Below, piece by piece: positions 17,899-26,701 of a stretch of DNA of 46,523 nucleotides. The notes under the pieces are model-generated. The model made no database searches and had not been told where the DNA came from. It worked only from the letters and a program-made list of their open reading frames with translations. The translations under genes were made by a program, and so were the position numbers. Every line of letters begins with the position of its first letter. The first letter of the stretch is position 1. This DNA is from an uncultured Prevotellaceae bacterium (GTDB lineage: Bacteria; Bacteroidota; Bacteroidia; Bacteroidales; Bacteroidaceae). Where the stretch lies: positions 1 through 46,523 of the forward strand of contig OMWI01000024.1 of the NCBI GenBank assembly GCA_900314715.1. The letters are read 5' to 3'.

Positions 17899-18339
17899 AT
17901 GGAAACAATTCTTTCTATCGCAGGCAAACCAGGACTCTACCGCTTGGTGAGCCGTGGCAAACAAAACTTAATCGTAGAAACACTTGATGAGACCAAGAAA
18001 CGCATTCCGGCTTTCTCTACCGACCGCGTCATCAGTCTTGCCGACATAGCTATGTACACGGATGCAGAGGACGTTCCTTTGTGGAAAGTGTTGAAAAGCT
18101 TGGGCGAGAAATCTGAGAGCAATGAGTGTGCGCTGAACTACAAAAAGGCGAGTGGCAAGGAATTACGCGAGTTCTTCGCAGAGATTCTTCCCGATTATGA
18201 CCGCGACCGCGTACACGATAGCGACATCAAGAAACTTATCCAATGGTATAACATACTGGTGAAAAACGGAATCACCGACTTTGAAAAGACATTGGCTCCC
18301 ACAGAGGGTGATAATGTGGATGATCGCGCAGAGGAATAA
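17899..18339 (+). CDS. DUF5606 family protein
   Basis: A conserved Bacteroidetes protein of 146 residues. The N-terminal ~50 residues (ILSIAGKPGLYRLVSRGKQNLIVETLDE) form a small beta-rich, SH3-like domain. The rest is helical and ends in a charged tail. It is the last gene of the nusB run, before a strong terminator. Its function is unknown; its steady linkage to coaE/nusB suggests a housekeeping role. Confidence 0.8.
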   Translation: METILSIAGKPGLYRLVSRGKQNLIVETLDETKKRIPAFSTDRVISLADIAMYTDAEDVPLWKVLKSLGEKSESNECALNYKKASGKELREFFAEILPDYDRDRVHDSDIKKLIQWYNILVKNGITDFEKTLAPTEGDNVDDRAEE

Positions 18340-18360
18340 GATTACACCTATATAATAATA

Positions 18361-18406
18361 AAGCCATTCCATGACACTCTATAAGAGAAACATGGAATGG
18401 CTTTTG
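18361..18406 (+). terminator. Terminator of the nusB-DUF5606 operon
   Basis: A perfect 13-bp stem with arms AAGCCATTCCATG (18361-18373) and CATGGAATGGCTT (18391-18403), then T-rich sequence. It begins 21 bases after the stop. Confidence 0.9.
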
Positions 18407-18409
18407 TGT

Positions 18410-18493
18410 AATTAGCAATTAGCAATTCACAATTAGCAATTCACAATTCTCAATTCACAATTAGTAATTCTCAATTCACAATTCACCATTAGG
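18410..18493. repeat. Tandem heptamer array (AATTnnC)
   Basis: Twelve 7-bp units in unbroken register, drawn from AATTAGC, AATTCAC, AATTCTC and AATTAGT, with the last one CATTAGG. It begins straight after the terminator and has no coding frame of note. Confidence 0.85.
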
Positions 18494-18520
18494 CTTATCT
18501 CATACCGCTAACATTAATAA

Positions 18521-18584
18521 CTCCCTCTCCTTGGGAGAGGGTTGGGGAGAGGCTTTTGGGAGAGGGTCGGGGAGAGGCCTTTTT
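18521..18584. repeat. G-rich hairpin and 25-bp tandem duplication
   Basis: CTCCCTCTCC (18521-18530) can pair with the GGGAGAGG that follows. A 25-bp unit at 18533-18557, rich in GGGAGAGGG and GGGGAGAGG, is repeated from 18558 with one or two changes. A run of T follows on the plus strand. It lies just past the stop of the AraC-type gene. It resembles CCCTCTCC/GGGAGAGG repeats seen in many genomes. Confidence 0.7.
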
Positions 18585-18589
18585 ATTTA

Positions 18590-19735
18590 TTACACCCCTA
18601 ACTTATGCGTTGTAGGCGAACAACCTCTTAGCTTTCTGAAATTTCGGTAGAAAGAGGTGGCGCTGGCGAAACCTGAGAGAGTAGCCACTTCAGACAATGG
18701 CATGTTAGTGTGTTCCTTCATGAGTTTCTCCGCATGGGCAACGCGCTTACGATTGACATATTCAGCAAAGGAAAAACCCATTTCCACGTTGATGGCATGG
18801 TAGACATAATTGCGGTTGGTGTTGAGTTGCGAGACCAAATCTTTTAGTTTCAGCTGAGGATTTAGGTATAGTTGTTCCTCATCCATCAGTCTCTCTATAC
18901 GCTCGGGGAGATTATTTCCCATAGGGAGAGATGGCAGTTCTTTTGTTTCTTCCTCTTCTTCCTCATCCTCATTCCATTCTTCTATGCCTTGTTGTTTTGT
19001 TCCAACATATCCGATGGAAAAGAGCAATAAGGTGTAGAGCGTAGCAGGAACGGCCAATTTTGTGATTTTGCCGATAAAATAATGTCTGCCAATTGCGAAA
19101 CTAATCAATGAGATAATGGTGGTAAAGACAAAGAGAATGAGCATCATTTTCACCCATTTCAATTGTTTTTGTTCGGGTGATGAGTAGTATTGTTCCAACA
19201 TCTTGTCGTATCGGTTGATGCGTCGAATGCCCAAGACGAGGATAGGAATGATTTCCAAACAGAAAACAATCTTGGCAATGTTGTGCGATACTATCAATGC
19301 CATCGTACCAGTTTCATGACCGCCTCTTGTTATGGGAGAATGGAACAAGTATTGGTTGATAAACAAATTGACCGTCTCATCAGGTGTTTGCCAGTAGGCC
19401 ATTCCTACCATGATTCCACAGATGATGGCTGGTAGAACGAGAATGGCTACATGCCAACGAAGAAGATGCCGTTCGGTAAGGCTTTTTATATATACGTAAT
19501 AGAGTGGGAAAACCAATGGGTTGCATGTGCAATAGATGGTGTCGGTAATAGGCAACAGTTGAGTCTCGTGCGTGAAATAGACGAAATGTCCCATATAGAG
19601 CAGGGTGGCTACCGCCATGAATATCGTCATGATGCATCGTGACCGTTGAGGCCATTGTATGAGATCGAACAACAACACCATTGTGAGTGTACCGCAAACG
19701 AATGCAGGCATGGAAGCCAATAGATGATAAGTCAT
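18590..19735 (-). CDS. Membrane-anchored AraC-family transcriptional regulator
   Basis: 381 residues. The N-terminal part (about 1-240) has about seven hydrophobic membrane segments (for example MPAFVCGTLTMVLLF, WHVAILVLPAIICGIM). An acidic linker of Glu repeats follows (EDEEEEEE). A C-terminal AraC-type double HTH (about 280-375) has NTNRNYVYHAINVEMGFSFAEYVNRKR and LSEVATLSGFASATSFYRNFRKLRG. This 7TM-AraC layout is common in Prevotella and Bacteroides; the signal is unknown. It is divergent from the secreted protein gene at 20051, a possible target. Confidence 0.88.
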   Translation of the reverse strand: MTYHLLASMPAFVCGTLTMVLLFDLIQWPQRSRCIMTIFMAVATLLYMGHFVYFTHETQLLPITDTIYCTCNPLVFPLYYVYIKSLTERHLLRWHVAILVLPAIICGIMVGMAYWQTPDETVNLFINQYLFHSPITRGGHETGTMALIVSHNIAKIVFCLEIIPILVLGIRRINRYDKMLEQYYSSPEQKQLKWVKMMLILFVFTTIISLISFAIGRHYFIGKITKLAVPATLYTLLLFSIGYVGTKQQGIEEWNEDEEEEEETKELPSLPMGNNLPERIERLMDEEQLYLNPQLKLKDLVSQLNTNRNYVYHAINVEMGFSFAEYVNRKRVAHAEKLMKEHTNMPLSEVATLSGFASATSFYRNFRKLRGCSPTTHKLGV

Positions 19736-19782
19736 TTCTGTTGAGAAGTTCTATTTGGTTATCAAGACTCTTTCTTGAGGCG

Positions 19783-19814
19783 CAAAATTACATAAAATCG
19801 AGTGAGCACGCAAA
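19783..19814 (-). promoter_or_regulatory. Promoter of the AraC-type regulator
   Basis: On the minus strand, TTTG (19811-19814), a 20-base spacer and TAATTTTG (19783-19790). The start codon is 47 bases after the -7 box. Confidence 0.7.
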
Positions 19815-20050
19815 TCTTTTATTTTCTTTTTTTATTAAAAATGTCCCATTTCATCGGTAGTAATTTATGAATATAGTATTTTCTGCAAATATGAAACAAT
19901 CTTTTTGTGAATTTGAAATAGGGTAAACGAAGGTTATTAAGTATCTTTGTGCAGCTAATTTGATTAATCGAAAAAAGTGTAGCTAACTTGATATGTGACT
20001 AAAAGAGATTTTATTTTTATACTAATTATTATTACTTAAATTCATTTGTT
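19815..20050 (+). promoter_or_regulatory. Divergent intergenic region with -7 box for the secreted-protein gene
   Basis: The gap between the two divergent genes is 315 bases. A plus-strand -7 box TATCTTTG lies at 19942-19949, with no TTG at the right distance. It would leave a leader of about 95 bases. In the leader, AGCTAATTTGAT (19953-19964) recurs as AGCTAACTTGAT (19981-19992), 28 bases apart, a possible site for a dimeric regulator. Nothing else stands out. Confidence 0.4.
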
Positions 20051-22303
20051 ATGAAACAGAAAAATTACAAAAAGGGAGTAGGAAGATGGACATTCCTCTC
20101 ATTGCTTGTGTTATTCTTGTGTGCGGGGATGGTGAACGCCAATGCTCAACCTCCCAAGAAAGCTGGTGCCAAGAAATCAGCCCGTTACTCATACTTGCCA
20201 AGCGACTATCAGCAATTGGGAAGCAGTACACTTTATTTTAAAATGACGAATGAGACTTTTGATCTCCTTGGTCAATTTGGTGAGTATTACTATTCATCTA
20301 CATATGCGGATTATGGTTATCATAGTTCGTTCCAAGTGGATGGGGGCTCTTCTGGATGGATAAACATGAGTGATGGTACGACTATCGATGGCGTAACAGG
20401 TAAGATAACGATGGAAGAATGGAGTGGACTTTCCATTATCAAATATACTTTTGAGAATACAACAGATGAAGACCATTTAATTTCTACTGGCACACGTGCT
20501 GACGTAATGATTGGTGACAATGACCGTGCCCCAATCATCCGACGCAATTTCCCAGATGGACAAACTTTCGGGTTGATTATGGCGTATGATCATTCGGAGA
20601 ATCCTGCATCGCTCGTGCTCCTTTTCGGAGAGGGGTTGAATGGCGTTGATCCCGTAGATAATTATTGGTTTGGTTATTATAGTATCAACGGAAGTGCTTA
20701 CGAGACTGCAGGAAATTATGCTTCGTCAGGATCAAACTATTATGTAGAGAATGGTGATTACGATAGTGGATTAGGTTGGTGCTGGAAAGATCGTTTGGTT
20801 CCTGCTCATGGAACGTTGGAGTTGTCTATGTTGATTGGCGTAGGTGATGCAGCCTTATTACCGCAATTACACCAAGTCCAACTTGGATTAGTTGATGCTG
20901 AGGCTTGGAAGAATAGTGCTAATACGCAGACTCTCTCACTGACAGGTTCGTTTTTCAGTCCAGCTAACCAGAAAGCCACATTGTATTATTCCGTGGATGG
21001 AGGAGAATGGACGAAATTCTTGGATGGAGTTGAGTCAGGTTCTACTTGGAATGCCAATGTTTCATTCAACTTCTCTTCAAGCATGAATCCTCATACACTC
21101 CGTGTTATGGGTATTGACCAAATTGGTACATATACTGCAATGACAAACTATGAGTTCTATGATGTTTCAACATATAGCTTGGCAAGTGAACTTGGTAACG
21201 TGACATACAATGGCCGAGCATACACTCCAGCATTTACGTTAAATGATGCAACGGGAGCTACCGTTCCAACCACTAATTACCAGACGGAATACACCAATAA
21301 TGTTAATGCTGGTACTGCAAGTATAGGTGCATACGGAATATTCCCGAACACCGTAGGCGGTAAGTTACTTACTTTCGAAATATTGCCAGCTGCCATTAAT
21401 GGCGTACTTACTGCAACTCCACAAGAGAGTCCTTATACGGGTTCAGAAATTCATCCAAACGTGGTGTTTACAGACAATACATTTGGCGTGCTCACAGAAG
21501 GAACTGACTATACCTTGACTTACGAGAATGCAGTAACTCCAGGTACGGCAACGGTGAAACTCACAGCTAAGGGTAATTTCAAGGGTACGGCAAGTGCGGT
21601 ATATACCATCGTGAAACGCGACGTGACGTTGCAAGATGCTAATTATACATTGCCTGGCAACGTGACCTACGATGGCAATGCTCATGGAGTGGAAATCATC
21701 TCAACTACTGAGGGAACTGGCAATTTGACAGTTACTTATACTGATGAGAATGGCAATGTGTTGACTGAAGCTCCCGTTGCTGTAGGTACTTATACCGTGA
21801 CATTCATCTTTGCTGAGGGCTCTTGCATTAAGGCTGGTACAATCACGAACGTTGGTACAATTACGATAACCGAGGATGAGATTGTTAATCCTACAGGAAC
21901 TTTGCAGGGTGTTGTGACCAATGCAGAGACCGGATTGCCAATAGCAGGTGCTACTATTACGGTATATGTTGAAGGTAGGGAACTTACAGCTGTTACCGAT
22001 CAAGGCGGTCGCTATTCAATTAATGTGCCAGAAGCTAACATTGAGTATGTGGTTAAGTGTGGTGCTGAAGGTTATGTAGAATCACCTATTGCCACGATTT
22101 TAGTAGATGGTACCGTAGTTTACAACTTCTCCTTGAACAAGGATGATAGTCAATTGGGTGAAGATGCTGGCTTGGTAGATGGAATTAACCAAACGGAAAT
22201 CGCTGCTGGTAGTGCTAAACATTATGGATTAGGCGGTGTAAGCATTAATGGAAATGCTAAAGGCATTCACATTGTCAATGGTAAGAAGTATATCGTAAAA
22301 TAA
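20051..22303 (+). CDS. Secreted multi-domain protein with carboxypeptidase-like repeat domain
   Basis: 750 residues. A long signal peptide (about 1-33, ending VNANAQ) is followed by a large N-terminal domain of aromatic-rich beta sequence that I do not recognise. Then come MBG/YDG-like beta modules (about 375-610) of the kind NVTYNGRAYTPAFTLNDATG and TYDGNAHGVEI. A carboxypeptidase regulatory-like domain follows (about 617-695, LQGVVTNAETGLPIAGATITVYV). The last residues, NAKGIHIVNGKKYIVK, resemble C-terminal signals of the type IX secretion system in Prevotella. A surface or secreted adhesin-like role is inferred. A strong terminator follows. Confidence 0.7.
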   Translation: MKQKNYKKGVGRWTFLSLLVLFLCAGMVNANAQPPKKAGAKKSARYSYLPSDYQQLGSSTLYFKMTNETFDLLGQFGEYYYSSTYADYGYHSSFQVDGGSSGWINMSDGTTIDGVTGKITMEEWSGLSIIKYTFENTTDEDHLISTGTRADVMIGDNDRAPIIRRNFPDGQTFGLIMAYDHSENPASLVLLFGEGLNGVDPVDNYWFGYYSINGSAYETAGNYASSGSNYYVENGDYDSGLGWCWKDRLVPAHGTLELSMLIGVGDAALLPQLHQVQLGLVDAEAWKNSANTQTLSLTGSFFSPANQKATLYYSVDGGEWTKFLDGVESGSTWNANVSFNFSSSMNPHTLRVMGIDQIGTYTAMTNYEFYDVSTYSLASELGNVTYNGRAYTPAFTLNDATGATVPTTNYQTEYTNNVNAGTASIGAYGIFPNTVGGKLLTFEILPAAINGVLTATPQESPYTGSEIHPNVVFTDNTFGVLTEGTDYTLTYENAVTPGTATVKLTAKGNFKGTASAVYTIVKRDVTLQDANYTLPGNVTYDGNAHGVEIISTTEGTGNLTVTYTDENGNVLTEAPVAVGTYTVTFIFAEGSCIKAGTITNVGTITITEDEIVNPTGTLQGVVTNAETGLPIAGATITVYVEGRELTAVTDQGGRYSINVPEANIEYVVKCGAEGYVESPIATILVDGTVVYNFSLNKDDSQLGEDAGLVDGINQTEIAAGSAKHYGLGGVSINGNAKGIHIVNGKKYIVK

Positions 22304-22323
22304 TAAAAGTTTAGTTTAATGTT

Positions 22324-22366
22324 GAACCGCGAATCGTTTCTCTTGAGACAATTCGCGGTTCCTTTT
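22324..22366. terminator. Terminator between convergent genes
   Basis: Arms GAACCGCGAAT (22324-22334) and ATTCGCGGTTC (22351-22361) pair perfectly around a loop with a smaller internal stem, followed by CTTTTTG. It serves the secreted-protein gene. The opposite strand also has a T-rich stretch after the hairpin. Confidence 0.9.
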
Positions 22367-22371
22367 TGTTG

Positions 22372-23091
22372 TTATCTCTTAGGGAAAGGAAGTTTGTATC
22401 CTAATGTAATCATAAAGGCACTATTGCGCAAATGCTCTCCATCCTCCTTGCTGATGTTGAGCAATCCAAAGAGGTAACGTACATCCAACGTAACGTTCTT
22501 GTATTCGTAGCCAATGCCGATAGGAATTCCAAAGTCTAAGGTTTTCACCTTGTCACCTATGTCTTGATCCATTTCAGCTCCAGTTAACCCTGCCATATCT
22601 GCTCCCAAAGGGTCTACGTTTGGATGTGGGAATATCATGCTGGCTATTTGTGTCTCTCCTTTAGCCCTTGCCCTTGTTTTCACGCCTAACTGAACGCCTG
22701 TACTCAAGAACAATCCTTGATAGGGATGAAAAGCCAAGGTCACGGGAAACGTCAAATAGTCTACGTGATAGTTCAATTGATTGTTTTCTGAAATGGCGAC
22801 GGTGTACGACGTGGTAGCTCCAACCATACCGTGTTTTCCATGATCACGTGCGCCATATTGCGCATAGTTGGCACCAATGGAAAACGAAAGACGTTCGCTT
22901 ATTCCGTATTGGAAATCAAATCCTCCCGTAAATCCAATCTGCCCCGTGGAACCAGTACTGCTACTGCCCACAAAGTTTGCAATTGTCATTCCCACGTGTG
23001 GCTCTATTGTCAGTCGCCCTTTTTCTGTTTGTGCAAAACTGTTCATTGCCAATGCCACAGCAATGAGTGTGAGTAAAGTTCTATTTTTCAT
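22372..23091 (-). CDS. Outer membrane beta-barrel protein (porin-like)
   Basis: 239 residues. A signal peptide (MKNRTLLTLIAVALAMNSFAQ) is followed by alternating beta-strand sequence of the small OMP_b-brl_2 type (LTIEPHVGMTIANFVG, GFTGGFDFQYGISERLSFSIGANYAQYGA, GLFLSTGVQLGVK). The last strand, NSAFMITLGYKLPF, ends with an aromatic residue as expected for BAM insertion, followed by a short PKR. Ligand and role are unknown. It starts 40 bases after mfd and may be co-transcribed with it. Confidence 0.82.
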   Translation of the reverse strand: MKNRTLLTLIAVALAMNSFAQTEKGRLTIEPHVGMTIANFVGSSSTGSTGQIGFTGGFDFQYGISERLSFSIGANYAQYGARDHGKHGMVGATTSYTVAISENNQLNYHVDYLTFPVTLAFHPYQGLFLSTGVQLGVKTRARAKGETQIASMIFPHPNVDPLGADMAGLTGAEMDQDIGDKVKTLDFGIPIGIGYEYKNVTLDVRYLFGLLNISKEDGEHLRNSAFMITLGYKLPFPKR

Positions 23092-23130
23092 AATTAATAT
23101 AATAATGTGTAAATATCATCTATTAAAGAA

Positions 23131-26100
23131 CTATACCGATTCTATCGCTCGCATCACCGTTACGGCTTCGCTGACAGATGGGATTTGATTGACGTGCATG
23201 AGACGACGCCCCTTGATTTCCTTGATGTCGCAACGACGAGAGTTTAATGCGATGTAGTTGAGCATCTTATCGAAAGCCGTGCTTTGGTAATAAGCACTTT
23301 GTGGATTGGAAACGAATTGGATGATCATCTTCCCTTGACGCAGGGTGACTTTCTCGCAACCCAGTCGTTTGCCGATACGTCTCAATGCCACCACTTGCAT
23401 GAGTTCTTCACCTTCACGAGGAACGGGACCGAAGCGGTCGATGAGTCGTTTGCGATAAGCATCCAAATCATGGTCGTTCTCGATATTATCCAGTTCGCGA
23501 TAAAGCAGCATACGCTCTGCACTTCCTGGTACGTATGTTTCGGGGAAATACATCTCAAGGTCGCTCTCAATGGTACAATCATCAATGAAATCATCGCCCA
23601 TTACCTTCTTTCCTTGAGCTATCTCATCGGCAAACATATCGCCAAACTCATCGTTCTTGAGTTCGGTGATGGCTTGCGAGAGCACTTTTTGGTAAGTCTC
23701 ATATCCCAAGTCTTCCATGAATCCACTTTGTTCGGCTCCCAACAAATTGCCCGCTCCACGAATGTCAAGGTCTTGCATGGCGAGACTAAAACCGCTTCCC
23801 AAATCAGAGAATGTTTCCAATGCCTCTAAACGACGACGAGCCTCTGGTGTGAGATAGCTAACGGGAGGAGAGAGCAAGTAACAGAATGCCTTGCGATTGG
23901 ATCGTCCCACACGACCGCGCATTTGGTGTAAGTCGCTCAATCCGAACTGGTGTGCATTGTTGATGATGATGGTATTGGCATTGGGAATGTCGATACCGTT
24001 TTCCACGATGGTGGTAGAAAGTAGCACGTCGTAATCGTAATTGATGAATCCCATGACGATTTTTTCCAATTCTTCGGGTTTCATCTGTCCGTGTCCGATG
24101 GCTATCCTACAATCGGGAATATGCTTGAGAATGAGTCTTTCGATTTCAGGTAGGTTAGAAATACGGTTGTTAACGAAGAATACTTGTCCGTTTCTACTCA
24201 TCTCGAAATTGATGGCATCAGTAATGATTTCACTCCCATACGTGCCTAATTCGGTGTGAATAGGATAGCGGTTGGGTGGAGGGGTACGCATGATGCTCAT
24301 GTCTCGTGCTCCCATCAACGAGAATTGTAAGGTGCGCGGAATAGGAGTGGCTGACATGGTAAGCGTGTCGATATTGGTTTTCAGTTGGCGCAACTTTTCC
24401 TTAGTACTCACGCCAAACTTTTGTTCTTCGTCAATGATAAGCAAACCTAAGTCGTGCCATTTCACGTTTTTCCCGATTAACTTGTGCGTTCCGATGATAA
24501 TGTCGATTTTCCCGCTTTCCAAGTCTGTCAATATCTGTTTCGTTTGTGCGGCAGAACGGGCGCGTGAGAGATAATCCACACGAACGGGCAGGTTTTTCAA
24601 TCGTTCGTTAAATGTTTGGTAATGTTGAAAGGCCAAAACGGTGGTAGGTACCAACACAGCCACTTGCTTACTATCGCAGGCAGCCTTGAATGCCGCACGT
24701 ACGGCAACCTCAGTCTTCCCGAATCCCACATCGCCACACACCAAACGGTCCATCGGCCGAACATTTTCCATGTCGGCTTTCACCTCTTGCGTAGCTCTCA
24801 ATTGGTCGGGCGTATCCTCGTAAAGGAAAGATGCTTCCAGTTCGTGTTGTAAGTAGGAATCAGGCGAGAAGGCAAATCCTTGTTCGTGCCTTCTTTTCGC
24901 ATACAAGCGAATCAAGTCGCGTGCGATGTCCTTGATGCGTTTCTTGGTACGCTCCTTCAATCTATCCCATGCACCAGAACCCAATATGCTCAATCGTGGA
25001 GGTTCGCCCGTATCGCTTCTCCTGTATTTGGAAATCTTATAGAGAGAGTGGATTGACACGTCCACCTTGTCATTATGTTGGTAGATGATGCGTATCACCT
25101 CTTGATAGCCATTGCCGTTAGGAATGCGCAACAATCCTCCAAATTTGCCGATGCCATAATCCACATGCACCAAGAAGTCCCCATACTCCATTTCTTGAAT
25201 CTCTTTCATGGTGAGAGCCATCTTGCCAGCACGAGCACGGTCGCTCTTGAGATTGTATTTATGGAAACGGTCGAATATCTGATGGTCGGTGAAGAAGCAA
25301 GCATGAAGGTCGTTATCGATAAATCCCTCATGCAAGGTCTTGTCGATAGGAATGAAATGAATGGTAGACTCAGAAGCTTTCTCTTGACTGGAAGTATCCA
25401 TGTAACCATCAGAAGCTCCTCGTTCATCAAAGATGTCTCGTAAACGTTGTTGTTGCTTCTGGCTATCAGCCAAGATATATAGTTGATACCCTTGCAGGAT
25501 ATATGTCTCTAATGTCTGTTTGAGTAAGTCGATGTTTTTGTGGAAGAGCGGTTGTGTCGTAACATGGAAGGGAATGGTTGCTTGCGGTTTCTCCGTGGAA
25601 TGAGGACCAAACTCTATGCGTCGGAATTGTGCGATGTCTGAAACGAATTGATGGGCAGGACAGAGTTGACAGTTACGTTCCATCTCCCGTTTTATTTGCT
25701 CTTGTTCCATTTCCGTCGCCCCTTCCAATCGCTCTACCATTGCCTGCGACGAAAAACCGTCTTGATACACTTGCTGGATGGTTTCGTGTACAAGGGAGAG
25801 ATCCTTCATAACAATGGTAGCATCAGCGGGAAGGAAATGCAAGAATGGAATCTTGTTGGTAGCTCCTTTCTCTAATTCAGGTACGATGTCGATGTTGTTT
25901 TTCCTATCCTTCGATAATTGGTCTTGCACCTCAAATGTGCGGATGGTATCGATTTCATCACCGAAGAAATCGATGCGAAAAGGATATTCACAAGAAAAAG
26001 AGAAAACGTCGAGAATACTTCCACGAACGGCAAACTGTCCTGGTTCGTACACATAATCTGTTTCCTGAAAACCATACTCTCGTAATGTGTGAGTAATGGA

Positions 26101-26679
26101 AACAATGTCTATAGTATCTCCAACAGATAGTTTGATGATTCGCTCGTCTAAGTTCTTCTTGTTCACCACCAACTCGGCTACTGCTTCGGGGTAGGAGACT
26201 ATAAATGAAGAATCTTTTTTTAATGAAGAATGAAGAATGAAGAATGAAGAATCTTTTGATGGAGATTGTGACGCGCCAGCCGATTCTTCATTCTTCATTC
26301 TACATTCTTCATTTAACCTACATTCTTCATTTAACCTAGCCAGTACTTCGGTGCGAAGAATTTCGTTGGCAGCATCGCGCTGACCATATTTGATAGCCCT
26401 TCTATATGAAGACGGGAAGAAGAAAACATCGTCTCGCCCTAAGATTTGCACTAAGTCATGGTAAAAATAACCTGCTATGTCGGCATCTGGTAATATAAAT
26501 AGGAATGTATGTCTTGTTTTCTTTGCCATTGCAGCAAAGAAGAGTGGGGCGGCAGATGCAAATAACCCTTGCAGGAAGATGGATTTTGTGGATTTATCTT
26601 CCAGCAATTTAGCAAGAGCAGCACATTGAGGCAACGTGCTGTATTTTTCCTGAATGTTCTTAATCTCCATGTTCAACAA
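23131..26679 (-). CDS. mfd: Transcription-repair coupling factor (with in-frame repeat insertion)
   Basis: Removes stalled RNA polymerase from DNA lesions and recruits UvrA. The 1182 residues hold a UvrB-like N-terminal module (to about 330), the polymerase-binding CarD-like domain (near VHVDYGIGKFGG) and the RecG-like translocase. The translocase has Walker A GDVGFGKTEVA (about residue 645), IIDEEQKFG (about 745) and TMSATPIPRTL. A TRCF C-terminal domain ends it. Residues about 116-159 (RLNEEC twice, RMKNEE, then SFFILHSSLKKDSSF) do not belong to the family. They are coded by facing tandem repeats at 26217-26336 inserted between LARL and IVSYPEA. A second ATG at 26670 (MEIKN) is an equally likely start. 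Confidence 0.95.
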   Translation of the reverse strand: MLNMEIKNIQEKYSTLPQCAALAKLLEDKSTKSIFLQGLFASAAPLFFAAMAKKTRHTFLFILPDADIAGYFYHDLVQILGRDDVFFFPSSYRRAIKYGQRDAANEILRTEVLARLNEECRLNEECRMKNEESAGASQSPSKDSSFFILHSSLKKDSSFIVSYPEAVAELVVNKKNLDERIIKLSVGDTIDIVSITHTLREYGFQETDYVYEPGQFAVRGSILDVFSFSCEYPFRIDFFGDEIDTIRTFEVQDQLSKDRKNNIDIVPELEKGATNKIPFLHFLPADATIVMKDLSLVHETIQQVYQDGFSSQAMVERLEGATEMEQEQIKREMERNCQLCPAHQFVSDIAQFRRIEFGPHSTEKPQATIPFHVTTQPLFHKNIDLLKQTLETYILQGYQLYILADSQKQQQRLRDIFDERGASDGYMDTSSQEKASESTIHFIPIDKTLHEGFIDNDLHACFFTDHQIFDRFHKYNLKSDRARAGKMALTMKEIQEMEYGDFLVHVDYGIGKFGGLLRIPNGNGYQEVIRIIYQHNDKVDVSIHSLYKISKYRRSDTGEPPRLSILGSGAWDRLKERTKKRIKDIARDLIRLYAKRRHEQGFAFSPDSYLQHELEASFLYEDTPDQLRATQEVKADMENVRPMDRLVCGDVGFGKTEVAVRAAFKAACDSKQVAVLVPTTVLAFQHYQTFNERLKNLPVRVDYLSRARSAAQTKQILTDLESGKIDIIIGTHKLIGKNVKWHDLGLLIIDEEQKFGVSTKEKLRQLKTNIDTLTMSATPIPRTLQFSLMGARDMSIMRTPPPNRYPIHTELGTYGSEIITDAINFEMSRNGQVFFVNNRISNLPEIERLILKHIPDCRIAIGHGQMKPEELEKIVMGFINYDYDVLLSTTIVENGIDIPNANTIIINNAHQFGLSDLHQMRGRVGRSNRKAFCYLLSPPVSYLTPEARRRLEALETFSDLGSGFSLAMQDLDIRGAGNLLGAEQSGFMEDLGYETYQKVLSQAITELKNDEFGDMFADEIAQGKKVMGDDFIDDCTIESDLEMYFPETYVPGSAERMLLYRELDNIENDHDLDAYRKRLIDRFGPVPREGEELMQVVALRRIGKRLGCEKVTLRQGKMIIQFVSNPQSAYYQSTAFDKMLNYIALNSRRCDIKEIKGRRLMHVNQIPSVSEAVTVMRAIESV
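26217..26336. repeat. Facing tandem-repeat insertion inside mfd
   Basis: On the plus strand, four AATGAAG heptamers (from 26222) face, across about 35 bases of unique DNA, a set of CTTCATT heptamers and two copies of an 18-bp unit ending near 26336. The two sides are reverse complements of each other in type. The open reading frame of mfd runs through the whole insert. Confidence 0.85.
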
Positions 26680-26701
26680 TGAACAATGTGTTGTCCATCA
26701 T

